A stretch of DNA of 64,000 nucleotides from Shimwellia blattae DSM 4481 = NBRC 105725 (GTDB lineage: Bacteria > Pseudomonadota > Gammaproteobacteria > Enterobacterales > Enterobacteriaceae). Position numbers and translations under genes: made by a program. Below, piece by piece: positions 17,000 through 25,321 of this stretch. The notes beneath the pieces were generated by a model. The model did no database searches, was not told the DNA's origin, and was given only the letters and a program-made list of their open reading frames with translations. Position 1 is the stretch's first letter. Every line of letters starts with the position of its first letter. Location of the stretch: assembly GCF_000262305.1 (NCBI RefSeq), contig NC_017910.1:3410001-3474000 (forward strand). The letters are read 5' to 3'.

Positions 17000-19900
17000 T
17001 TATTTCGCGATCCTGGCGTGCATCTCCTGCACGGAGATAACCTGCGCTGTGGCATCGGCATTGAGCGCCATAGCGGTGGCAAAGCCGCCATTAAGCGTCG
17101 TGTCGTAGTGCACTTTATACTGCAGCGCACTGCGGCGAATCAGCTTCGAGTCCTCAATCGCCTGGCGGCCCGCGGTGGTATTAATAATGTAGGTGTACTC
17201 CCCATTCTTAATACGGTCCTGAATATGCGGGCGCCCTTCATGCACCTTGTTCACCAGGCGCGGGTTGATCCCGGCTTCACCCAGCACGACGGCGGTGCCG
17301 TGGGTCGCATCCAGCTCAAAGCCCTGCTTCAGCAGCTTCGCGGCCAGGTCAACAACACGCTCTTTATCCCCTTCGCGCACGGAAAGCAGCGCGCGGCCGG
17401 ATTTCTTCATATTGGACTGGCTGCCCAGCTGCGCCTTGGCAAAGGCTTCGGCAAAGGTGTTACCGACACCCATCACCTCACCGGTTGAGCGCATTTCCGG
17501 CCCTAACAGCGGGTCAACCCCCGGGAATTTGTTAAACGGCAGCACCACTTCTTTCACCGAGTAGTACGGCGGGATAACTTCCCGGGTGATCCCCTGCTCC
17601 GCCAGTGATTTACCGGTCATGACCCGGGCGGCCACTTTAGCCAGCTGTACCCCGGTCGCTTTGGAGACAAACGGCACGGTACGCGCGGCGCGCGGGTTCA
17701 CTTCAATCAGGTAGACTTCGTTGTTCTTCACGGCAAACTGCACGTTCATCAGACCGCGCACCTGCAGCTCAAAGGCCAGTTTCTGCACTTGCTGGCGCAT
17801 CACATCCTGAATCTCCTGGCTCAGGGTGTAGGCGGGCAGTGAACAGGCCGAGTCACCGGAGTGAACGCCCGCCTGCTCGATATGCTCCATAATGCCGCCA
17901 ATCAGCACCATTTCGCCGTCGCAGATGGCGTCCACATCCACTTCAATGGCATCGTCAAGGAAGTGGTCCAGCAGGACCGGTGCGTCGTTAGATACACTGA
18001 CTGCCGTCTGGAAGTAGCGCTTAAGGTCCGCCTCGTCGTAGACAATTTCCATGGCACGGCCGCCCAGCACATAAGACGGGCGCACCACCAGCGGGTAGCC
18101 AATCTGGCGGGCTTTATCCACCGCCTGCTCAATGGTGGTAACGGTGGCGTTTTCCGGTTGCAGCAGTTTGAGGCGCTCAACCGCATGCTGGAAGCGCTCG
18201 CGATCTTCGGCCCGGTCAATGGCATCCGGGCTGGTGCCGATAACCGGTACACCGGCCGCTTCCAGGGCGCGGGCCAGTTTCAGCGGTGTCTGGCCGCCGT
18301 ACTGCACGATAACCCCTTTTGGCTTCTCGATGCGGACAATCTCCAGCACGTCTTCCAGGGTGACCGGCTCAAAGTAGAGGCGGTCAGAGGTGTCGTAATC
18401 GGTAGAGACCGTTTCCGGGTTACAGTTCACCATGATGGTTTCGTAACCGTCTTCGCGCAGCGCCAGGGAGGCGTGTACGCAGCAGTAGTCAAATTCGATC
18501 CCCTGGCCGATACGGTTCGGGCCACCGCCCAGCACCATGATCTTGTCGCGATCCTGCTGCGGGTTAGACTCGCACTCTTCTTCCCAGGTGGAGTACATAT
18601 AGGCGGTATCGGTCACGAACTCTGCCGCACAGGTATCCACGCGCTTATAGACCGGGTGCAGGTTGTACTGGTCGCGCAGTTTGCGGATTTCAGACTCCGC
18701 CACACCCACCAGTTTCGCCAGGCGCGCATCGGCAAAGCCTTTACGCTTCAGGGCGTGCAGGAAGTCGGCGGTCAGGCCGGTAACGCCCACCTCGGCCACT
18801 TTCTCTTCCAGGCGCACCAGCTCTTCAATCTGGACCAGGAACCAGCGGTCGATATTGGTCAGGTTAAACACCCCGTCCACAGACAGACCGGCGCGGAACG
18901 CGTCCGCGATGTACCAGATACGCTCGGCACCGGCGTCTTTCAGCTCGCGGCGGATCCGGGTCAGCGCGTCCGGATCGTCAAGGTTCACTTTCGGATCAAG
19001 CCCGGTGGCGCCCACTTCCAGGCCGCGCAGGGCTTTTTGCAGCGACTCCTGCTGGGTACGGCCGATGGCCATCACTTCCCCGACCGATTTCATCTGGGTG
19101 GTGAGGCGATCGTTAGAACCGGCGAATTTTTCAAAGTTAAAGCGCGGGATCTTGGTGACCACATAATCGATGGAGGGCTCAAACGATGCCGGTGTACGGC
19201 CACCGGTAATGTCGTTCATCAGCTCATCGAGGGTGTAGCCCACTGCCAGTTTCGCCGCCACTTTGGCAATCGGGAAACCGGTCGCTTTCGAAGCCAGCGC
19301 CGAAGAGCGCGATACGCGCGGGTTCATCTCGATAACAATCAGACGGCCGTTTTTCGGGTTAACCGCAAACTGCACGTTAGAGCCGCCGGTCTCCACGCCG
19401 ATTTCACGCAGTACCGCCATCGAGGCGTTACGCATGATTTGGTATTCTTTGTCGGTCAGGGTCTGGGCCGGGGCCACGGTGATGGAGTCACCGGTGTGGA
19501 TCCCCATGGCGTCGAAGTTTTCGATAGAGCAGACAATAATGCAGTTGTCGTTTTTATCACGCACAACTTCCATTTCGTACTCTTTCCAGCCAATCAGCGA
19601 CTCATCAATCAGCAGCTCATTGGTCGGGGATAAATCCAGCCCCCGGGCGCAGATCTCTTCAAACTCTTCGCGGTTATAGGCAATACCGCCGCCGGTGCCG
19701 CCCATGGTAAAAGAGGGGCGGATAATGCACGGGTAACCCACGTCTGCCGCCACCGCCAGCGCCTCTTCCATGGTGTGGGCAATGCCGGAGCGGGCCGTGT
19801 CCAGACCAATTTTTTTCATGGCAATATCAAAGCGACGGCGATCTTCCGCTTTGTCGATGGCATCCGCCGTGGCGCCAATCATGGTCACGCCGAACTCTTC

Positions 19901-20224
19901 CAGCACGCCCTGGCGCTCCAGCTCCAGCGCACAGTTCAGCGCCGTCTGCCCGCCCATGGTCGGCAGCACCGCATCCGGGCGCTCTTTATCAATAATCTTG
20001 CGCACCACTTCCCAGTGGATAGGCTCGATGTAGGTCGCATCGGCCATATCCGGGTCGGTCATGATGGTGGCCGGGTTGGAGTTCACCAGGATAACCCGGT
20101 AGCCCTCTTCGCGCAGGGCTTTACACGCCTGGGCGCCGGAGTAGTCGAATTCGCAGGCCTGGCCGATAACAATCGGGCCAGCGCCAAGGATCAGGATGCT
20201 TTTAATATCGGTACGTTTTGGCAT
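17000..20224 (-). CDS. carB: Carbamoyl-phosphate synthase large subunit CarB
   Basis: Makes carbamoyl phosphate for pyrimidine and arginine synthesis from ammonia (delivered by CarA), bicarbonate and two ATP. At 1074 residues it is close to E. coli size. Two homologous ATP-grasp halves are visible: each begins with a motif of the type ILGAGPIVIGQACEFDYSG (residue 13) or VLGGGPNRIGQGIEFDYCC (near 558), and each has an NPR motif (EMNPRVSRSSALASKATG, EVNPRAARTVPFVSKATG). The C-terminal MGS-like domain is the allosteric site for UMP and ornithine. It lies 18 bp downstream of carA. Confidence 0.98.
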   Translation of the reverse strand: MPKRTDIKSILILGAGPIVIGQACEFDYSGAQACKALREEGYRVILVNSNPATIMTDPDMADATYIEPIHWEVVRKIIDKERPDAVLPTMGGQTALNCALELERQGVLEEFGVTMIGATADAIDKAEDRRRFDIAMKKIGLDTARSGIAHTMEEALAVAADVGYPCIIRPSFTMGGTGGGIAYNREEFEEICARGLDLSPTNELLIDESLIGWKEYEMEVVRDKNDNCIIVCSIENFDAMGIHTGDSITVAPAQTLTDKEYQIMRNASMAVLREIGVETGGSNVQFAVNPKNGRLIVIEMNPRVSRSSALASKATGFPIAKVAAKLAVGYTLDELMNDITGGRTPASFEPSIDYVVTKIPRFNFEKFAGSNDRLTTQMKSVGEVMAIGRTQQESLQKALRGLEVGATGLDPKVNLDDPDALTRIRRELKDAGAERIWYIADAFRAGLSVDGVFNLTNIDRWFLVQIEELVRLEEKVAEVGVTGLTADFLHALKRKGFADARLAKLVGVAESEIRKLRDQYNLHPVYKRVDTCAAEFVTDTAYMYSTWEEECESNPQQDRDKIMVLGGGPNRIGQGIEFDYCCVHASLALREDGYETIMVNCNPETVSTDYDTSDRLYFEPVTLEDVLEIVRIEKPKGVIVQYGGQTPLKLARALEAAGVPVIGTSPDAIDRAEDRERFQHAVERLKLLQPENATVTTIEQAVDKARQIGYPLVVRPSYVLGGRAMEIVYDEADLKRYFQTAVSVSNDAPVLLDHFLDDAIEVDVDAICDGEMVLIGGIMEHIEQAGVHSGDSACSLPAYTLSQEIQDVMRQQVQKLAFELQVRGLMNVQFAVKNNEVYLIEVNPRAARTVPFVSKATGVQLAKVAARVMTGKSLAEQGITREVIPPYYSVKEVVLPFNKFPGVDPLLGPEMRSTGEVMGVGNTFAEAFAKAQLGSQSNMKKSGRALLSVREGDKERVVDLAAKLLKQGFELDATHGTAVVLGEAGINPRLVNKVHEGRPHIQDRIKNGEYTYIINTTAGRQAIEDSKLIRRSALQYKVHYDTTLNGGFATAMALNADATAQVISVQEMHARIAK

Positions 20225-20242
20225 GGCTCTCGTCGCTCCTGA

Positions 20243-21391
20243 TTATTTAGCTGTGTTACGGTAGTGCTGAATCAAATCGATAAAGTGGTCAAACAGCGGT
20301 GCGGCGTCGTGCGGGCCGGGGCTCGCCTCCGGGTGACCCTGGAAGCTGAATGCCGGTTTATCCGTACGGTGGATGCCCTGTAATGTGCCGTCGAACAGCG
20401 ATTTGTGGGTCACGCGCAGGGTATCCGGCAGCGTGGACTCATCCACCGCAAAACCGTGGTTCTGTGCGGTAATCATCACCACATTGTTATCAATATCTTT
20501 TACCGGGTGGTTACCGCCGTGGTGACCAAACTTCATTTTGATGGTCTTCGCGCCGCTGGCCAGCGCCAGTAACTGGTGACCCAGGCAAATCCCGAATACC
20601 GGAATATCCGTGGTCATAAATTTCTTAATGGCGGTGATGGCGTAGTCACAGGGGGCCGGGTCGCCGGGGCCGTTGGACAGGAAGATACCGTCCGGATTCA
20701 TCTTCAGCACCTCTTCGGCGCTGGTCTGCGCCGGTACTACCGTCAGGCGGCAGCCGCGATCCACCAGCATCCGCAGGATATTGCGTTTCGCGCCAAAGTC
20801 ATACGCCACCACGTGGAACGGCAGCTCTTCCGCTGTTTTCGCCTCTGGCAGGTCACCCTGCAGAGTCCAGGATCCCTGCTGCCAGGAGTAGGGCTCCGCC
20901 GTAGTCACCTCTTTCGCCAGGTCCATGCCGTTCAGGCCCGGGAAGGCGCGGGCTTTTTCCAGCGCCAGCTGCGCGTCCGGATTGTCACCGGCGATAATGC
21001 AGCCGCCCTGAGCGCCCTTCTCACGCAGTAAGCGGGTCAGCTTACGGGTGTCGATATCCGCAATGGCGACAATATTGTGGCGCTTAAGGTAAGACGAGAG
21101 ATCTTCAGTATTGCGGAAGTTGCTGGCAATCAGCGGCAGGTCGCGAATGATAAGCCCCTGGGCGTGGACCTGAGAAGATTCTTCATCTGCCGGGTTAGTG
21201 CCGACATTACCAATATGGGGATAAGTGAGAGTGACTATCTGGCGGGAATAGGAGGGATCAGTGAGGATTTCTTGATAACCGGTCATTGAAGTATTGAAAA
21301 CGACCTCCCCCACAGCGAAACCCGATGCCCCTATGGCCCGACCGTGGAATTGGGTTCCGTCTTCCAGAACCAACAGCGCTGACTTAATCAA
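20243..21391 (-). CDS. carA: Carbamoyl-phosphate synthase small subunit CarA
   Basis: Glutamine amidotransferase subunit of 382 residues, equal to E. coli CarA. The class I triad is visible: the nucleophile in VFGICLGHQLLALA near residue 269, and the His and Glu in HPEASPGPHD near 353-355. It hydrolyses glutamine and channels ammonia to CarB. The start is the only one that keeps the N-terminus SALLVLEDGTQFHGRAIG. Upstream lie two predicted promoters and ARG boxes. Confidence 0.98.
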   Translation of the reverse strand: MIKSALLVLEDGTQFHGRAIGASGFAVGEVVFNTSMTGYQEILTDPSYSRQIVTLTYPHIGNVGTNPADEESSQVHAQGLIIRDLPLIASNFRNTEDLSSYLKRHNIVAIADIDTRKLTRLLREKGAQGGCIIAGDNPDAQLALEKARAFPGLNGMDLAKEVTTAEPYSWQQGSWTLQGDLPEAKTAEELPFHVVAYDFGAKRNILRMLVDRGCRLTVVPAQTSAEEVLKMNPDGIFLSNGPGDPAPCDYAITAIKKFMTTDIPVFGICLGHQLLALASGAKTIKMKFGHHGGNHPVKDIDNNVVMITAQNHGFAVDESTLPDTLRVTHKSLFDGTLQGIHRTDKPAFSFQGHPEASPGPHDAAPLFDHFIDLIQHYRNTAK

Positions 21392-21847
21392 AACATCCTC
21401 CAGGGAATAAACAGTCGATTTATTTGCATATTAATTCAAATAAACATCGTGAATCAATGCAAAAACGCTTAACAGGCGATTTTTTGGCAAACGGCGGCAT
21501 TCTGGAGATAAGCGATCGAAAAGTCAACGTTATGGTGGGTTTTTTTATGCTTTTTTACCTGACTAACGCAAATGTCGCCGCCGGAAAGCTAAAAACAGCA
21601 ACTATCGCCACGGGAAAAACGGTTGCGCATCAGAAAGAAGGGATACTACCGCAAACAGATGATTAAAAACAGACGAAAGGTGAAAATTTTACAGATAATT
21701 AACCATTTCAGGCCAAGTAACCACTGGTTTCATCCGTTTAAAACAAAATAAATACAAATAATCCAGAAATAAAAAGGGCAATAAATTATTGCCCTGACAA
21801 TCAATCACTTAATGACTGAAATAACCACATCAAGATGGGTTAGCACA
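21392..21847 (-). promoter_or_regulatory. carAB control region (promoters P1 and P2, ARG boxes)
   Basis: 456 bp between carA and dapB without a credible gene. On the minus strand P1 has -35 TTGACT (21522-21527) and -10 CAGAAT (21499-21504) with a 17-bp spacer. The block after it resembles my memory of the E. coli P1 start region. Two 18-bp ARG boxes (21423-21440 and 21444-21461) overlap the expected P2 and would bind ArgR. Far-upstream IHF, PepA and PurR sites known in E. coli cannot be placed with confidence. An 80-residue plus-strand frame at 21424-21666 is taken as chance. Confidence 0.8.
21766..21795 (-). terminator. dapB terminator
   Basis: On the minus strand GGGCAATAA pairs with TTATTGCCC and is followed by TTTTTATTT. 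It stands about 55 bp after the dapB stop and insulates the carAB control region. Confidence 0.8.
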
Positions 21848-22669
21848 CTACAAATCATGCAGATTAAGCACATCACGCATATCAAAAAGACCATTTTTCT
21901 TTGATTTAAGCCACAAAGCTGATTTTACTGCACCATTGGCAAATGTCATGCGGCTGGATGCCTTATGAGAGATCTCCACGCGTTCGCCGATATCCGCAAA
22001 CATGGCGGTATGCTCGCCTACGATATCCCCGGCACGAACCGTGGCAAAACCAATGGTTCCCGGAACACGTTCGCCGGTATGCCCTTCCCGGCTGTAGACC
22101 GCACAGCTACTGAGGTCTTTATCCAGCGCGCTGGCTATGGCTTCCCCCATCGCCAGCGCCGTGCCTGAGGGCGCATCCACTTTATGGCGGTGGTGCGCCT
22201 CGATAATTTCAATATCGGTATAGCCCCCCATCACCCGGGCGGCCTTTTCCAGCAGTTTGAGCATCACATTGACGCCAACACTAAAATTTGCCGCAAAGAC
22301 AATGGCAATCTGCTCTGCTGCCCGGCGGATGGCCTGTTTCCCGGCCTCATCAAACCCGGTGGTGCCAATCACCATGGCTTTTTGATGCGCCACGCACCAG
22401 GATAAGTGGTTAAGGGTGCCTTCCGGGCGGGTAAAATCGATGAACACATCAAAATCATCCGCCACGGCGTCCGGATCGCTGCTGACCGGCACGCCACAAT
22501 GGCCCACACCGGCCAGTTCCCCGGCGTCGCTCCCCACCAGGGTTGAGCCCGGACGCTCCAGCGCGGCGCCAAGAACCACCCCATCCATCGCCAGCGCGGC
22601 CTGGATTAACTGGCGCCCCATGCGCCCGCCTGCCCCCGCGATCGCCACGCGGATCTGTCCATCTTGCAT
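21848..22669 (-). CDS. dapB: 4-hydroxy-tetrahydrodipicolinate reductase DapB
   Basis: NAD(P)H-dependent step of lysine and diaminopimelate synthesis, 273 residues as in E. coli. The nucleotide motif VAIAGAGGRMGRQLIQAA is at residues 8-25; the catalytic stretch EAHHRHKVDAPSGTALAMGE is near residue 157. FAANFSVGVNVMLKLLEKAA and the C-terminal ASSRMTFANGAVKSALWL are family blocks. It is a single-gene unit with its own terminator. In E. coli the next gene is rihC; here the sugar-acid block takes that place. Confidence 0.97.
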   Translation of the reverse strand: MQDGQIRVAIAGAGGRMGRQLIQAALAMDGVVLGAALERPGSTLVGSDAGELAGVGHCGVPVSSDPDAVADDFDVFIDFTRPEGTLNHLSWCVAHQKAMVIGTTGFDEAGKQAIRRAAEQIAIVFAANFSVGVNVMLKLLEKAARVMGGYTDIEIIEAHHRHKVDAPSGTALAMGEAIASALDKDLSSCAVYSREGHTGERVPGTIGFATVRAGDIVGEHTAMFADIGERVEISHKASSRMTFANGAVKSALWLKSKKNGLFDMRDVLNLHDL

Positions 22670-22940
22670 ATCTATTCTCTTTGGTTAACGTGAGGTAAAT
22701 CGTTTTCAGAGTAGCCAGACCCTTACCCGGCGGCTACTTAAAAACACCCGTAATTAGAAATTAATGATAGATACCGAAAAATATCAGTAAAAGACATGGC
22801 TTTCCGTGAAAACGGCAACATCTGACAAGGCCCGGGCAACAGAGGATTATTTCACCGCCTCTGTCAGCCCCTGTTAGCCATAGCCCTATGATTAGCTTAC
22901 TATGTGGGACTTCAACCCGCAGGCATGCACAGGAATCGCC

Positions 22941-23672
22941 ATGAAAGTTACCCAGGGCTCAGTTTCAGAATCGATCACCCGCCACCTTGCAGGGCGTATT
23001 CTGCACGGGCAGCTGGCACCGGGATTATCACTGCCCGGTGAGAACGAACTGGCAGCGGAGTATGCCGCGTCCCGTACCTCGGTACGCAATGCCCTGCAAA
23101 CTCTGGCAGCCAAAGGGCTGGTGTCGATTCAGGCCAAAAAGCGCAGCACCGTGGCCCCGCGCGAGCAGTGGAATTTGCTGGATATCGATGTGCTGGGCTG
23201 GCTCTCCGCCGGGCAACTGGACTACGCGCTGGTTGAACAACTGATGGTCACCCGCCTGATATTCGAGCCCAATATCGCCACCCTGGCGGCGCTGCACGCC
23301 AATGCCGGGGATCTGGCGGAAATGGAGCAGGCCCTGCTGCTGATGCGCGCCGGGCAGGAAAACCACCGCCGCGCCCAGTTTGAAAGCGGTGATATCGCCT
23401 TCCACCATGCGCTGTTGCAGGCCACTCACAACCCGTTCCTCGTCTCACTGGGTAATGCGCTTTCGGCCGCGATGGCGCTCTCTTTTCGCCGCACAGCAGA
23501 GCAGGACCTCAGCCAGACCAGAGAAGCGGTAGATGAGCACTATCGCCTGTTTGAAGCGGTACGCTTTCAGCAACCCGAGCAGGCCCGCCAGCATATGCGC
23601 ACCATCTTGCTCAATGCCGCGCGCAAGCATATCTGGCAAACGCCCCCCGGGATACTCCGGCACATTCTCTGA
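22941..23672 (+). CDS. FadR/DgoR-type (GntR family, FCD domain) transcriptional regulator
   Basis: 243 residues from the ATG at 22941, which has AGGA 6 nt upstream; a longer in-frame start at 22902 lacks one. Residues 5-70 form a GntR winged helix (LPGENELAAEYAASRTSVRNALQTLAAKG, core of the helix-turn-helix near residues 35-60). The FCD ligand domain follows, with FEPNIATLAALHA, DIAFHHALLQATHNPF and the histidine-rich DEHYRLFEAV, the usual metal and effector ligands. It looks most like DgoR, the galactonate repressor, including the NLLDIDVLGW stretch. It is followed by the permease, dehydratase and aldolase genes it probably controls. Confidence 0.88.
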   Translation: MKVTQGSVSESITRHLAGRILHGQLAPGLSLPGENELAAEYAASRTSVRNALQTLAAKGLVSIQAKKRSTVAPREQWNLLDIDVLGWLSAGQLDYALVEQLMVTRLIFEPNIATLAALHANAGDLAEMEQALLLMRAGQENHRRAQFESGDIAFHHALLQATHNPFLVSLGNALSAAMALSFRRTAEQDLSQTREAVDEHYRLFEAVRFQQPEQARQHMRTILLNAARKHIWQTPPGILRHIL

Positions 23673-23735
23673 TTCATTAACCAGAGTTATCGATCGCGCT
23701 CACAGACTGTAGGGTTTATTTATTCTATGTTTCTT

Positions 23736-23764
23736 GTATTACAAGATAACAAATCTTGTAATAC
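23736..23764. promoter_or_regulatory. Inverted-repeat operator upstream of the permease gene
   Basis: GTATTACAAGAT and ATCTTGTAATAC form a perfect 12-bp inverted repeat with a 5-bp spacer. Each arm holds a TTGTA/TACAA element like FadR-family operators. It lies between the regulator and the permease, about 180 bp upstream of the latter's start, and is the best candidate site for the regulator encoded at 22941-23672. Confidence 0.6.
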
Positions 23765-23940
23765 TTAACTGTATTCCTCTTCACGGGCCGTGGTTCCGGC
23801 AGGTTCGGAGTGCCCCACAGTACGCTCACCGTACGGCGTAAAAATATGGCCGCAGCGTACCGTAACAAGGGTGAATAGCGCCTTAACGACAGGCACCGGC
23901 AGCAGGCGCCGCCGGTTCTATTCAGGATCAGGAGAACACC

Positions 23941-25317
23941 ATGGAATCATCATCTGCCGTATCCGGGGATCAGGTCTATCGCAAGGTAACCCGACGGCTG
24001 ATCCCGTTTTTGATCATCTGCTATTTCTTCGCCTATCTCGATCGGGTGAATGTCGGTTTTGCCAAACTCTATATGCAGGATGCCCTGAGCTTCAGCGACA
24101 CGGTCTACGGGCTGGGCGCCGGGGTTTTCTTTATCGGGTATTTTATTTTTGAGCTGCCCAGTAACTTATTACTCCAGCGTTACGGGCCGCGCTTCTGGAT
24201 AGCCCGAATCATGGCGTCATGGGCTATCCTTTCCGCCCTGATGATGTTTGTGACCACCCCGACCCAGTTTTATGTGCTGCGCTTTCTGCTCGGGGTGGCT
24301 GAAGCCGGTTTCTTCCCGGGGATCGTCTTTTATCTGACGTTCTGGTTCCCCTCCTGGCGCGCCGCCCGCACCCTCGGGCTGTTTATTCTGGTGACGCCGC
24401 TTTCCACTATCATCGGCAGCCCCCTTTCCGGCCTTATCCTGAAGCTGTTTGACGGGGTATGGCACCTGCACAACTGGCAGTGGCTGTTTTTAATCGAAGC
24501 TATCCCTTCCCTGCTGCTGGCGGGTGTCGTGCTGCGTTATCTGGATAACGATGTGAAATCCGCCCGCTGGCTGAGCGATGCGGAAAAGCAGGTGATCATC
24601 GATGATCTTGCCCTGGACGAAGCCCGGCGCCAGCAGGCCGCCCACGGTAAAGTCACCTCCGGGGTGCGGGATATGCTGGCAAACGGCTACGTCTGGCTGC
24701 TGGCGGTGGTCTTTTTCAGTTTTAACATCGGTTATTACGGCATCAATTTCTGGCTGCCTTCAATTATTAAAAGCTCCGGGGTCACAGACGATCTGAACAT
24801 CGGCCTGCTGGCTGCCCTGCCTTATGTCTTCGGCGCCATTTTTATGGTGCTTAACAGCCGCCATTCCGATACCACCCAGGAGCGACGCTGGCATATTGCT
24901 ATCCCGGCGGTGATTGGCTGCGTGGGCCTGGCGCTGAGCGCCTGGAGCAGCGGCTCCACCTTCTGGATGATGGCGTGGATTTGCCTGGCGATGTCCGGCA
25001 CCCTGGCGCTTATCCCCACCTATATCAGCCTGCCCGGGGCCATGCTCTCCGGCACCGCCGCCGCTGCCGGTATTGCTCTGGTCAATTCCGTGGGCAACCT
25101 GGCCGGGTTCTTCGGCCCCACGGTACTGGGCTGGCTGAATGACACCACCGGGCGCATAGACACCGGGCTGTATATCCTTGCCGGTTTCCTGCTGCTGTGC
25201 GCACCGCTGATCCTGATGTTACCGGCCAGGCTGGCAAACCCGGCACCCCACAATGCGCCGGCGCCGCAGTCTGACTCTCTCCCTGCGGCACAAAGCCGCC
25301 CCAGCCACCAGGAGTAG
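23941..25317 (+). CDS. MFS sugar-acid transporter (anion:cation symporter family)
   Basis: Twelve-helix permease of 458 residues related to the ACS family (GudP, GarP, DgoT, RhmT), which import hexonates, hexarates and related acids with protons. The family N-terminal block RRLIPFLIICYFFAYLDRVNVGFAKL is seen after residue 17 (first 20 residues: DRVNVGFAKLYMQDALSFSD continues it), then GVAEAGFFPGIVFYLTFWFP near residue 117. The helix 7 region FNIGYYGINFWLPSIIK follows. AGGAGA precedes the ATG. The 25-residue tail is rich in Pro, Ala and Ser and probably disordered. Only 4 bp separate it from the dehydratase start. Confidence 0.88.
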   Translation: MESSSAVSGDQVYRKVTRRLIPFLIICYFFAYLDRVNVGFAKLYMQDALSFSDTVYGLGAGVFFIGYFIFELPSNLLLQRYGPRFWIARIMASWAILSALMMFVTTPTQFYVLRFLLGVAEAGFFPGIVFYLTFWFPSWRAARTLGLFILVTPLSTIIGSPLSGLILKLFDGVWHLHNWQWLFLIEAIPSLLLAGVVLRYLDNDVKSARWLSDAEKQVIIDDLALDEARRQQAAHGKVTSGVRDMLANGYVWLLAVVFFSFNIGYYGINFWLPSIIKSSGVTDDLNIGLLAALPYVFGAIFMVLNSRHSDTTQERRWHIAIPAVIGCVGLALSAWSSGSTFWMMAWICLAMSGTLALIPTYISLPGAMLSGTAAAAGIALVNSVGNLAGFFGPTVLGWLNDTTGRIDTGLYILAGFLLLCAPLILMLPARLANPAPHNAPAPQSDSLPAAQSRPSHQE

Positions 25318-25321
25318 CACA

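Noticed and set aside
17861..19633. 590-codon plus-strand frame opposite carB
   Set aside because: It is the antisense of the highly conserved carB gene; long antisense frames are common in GC-rich coding DNA.
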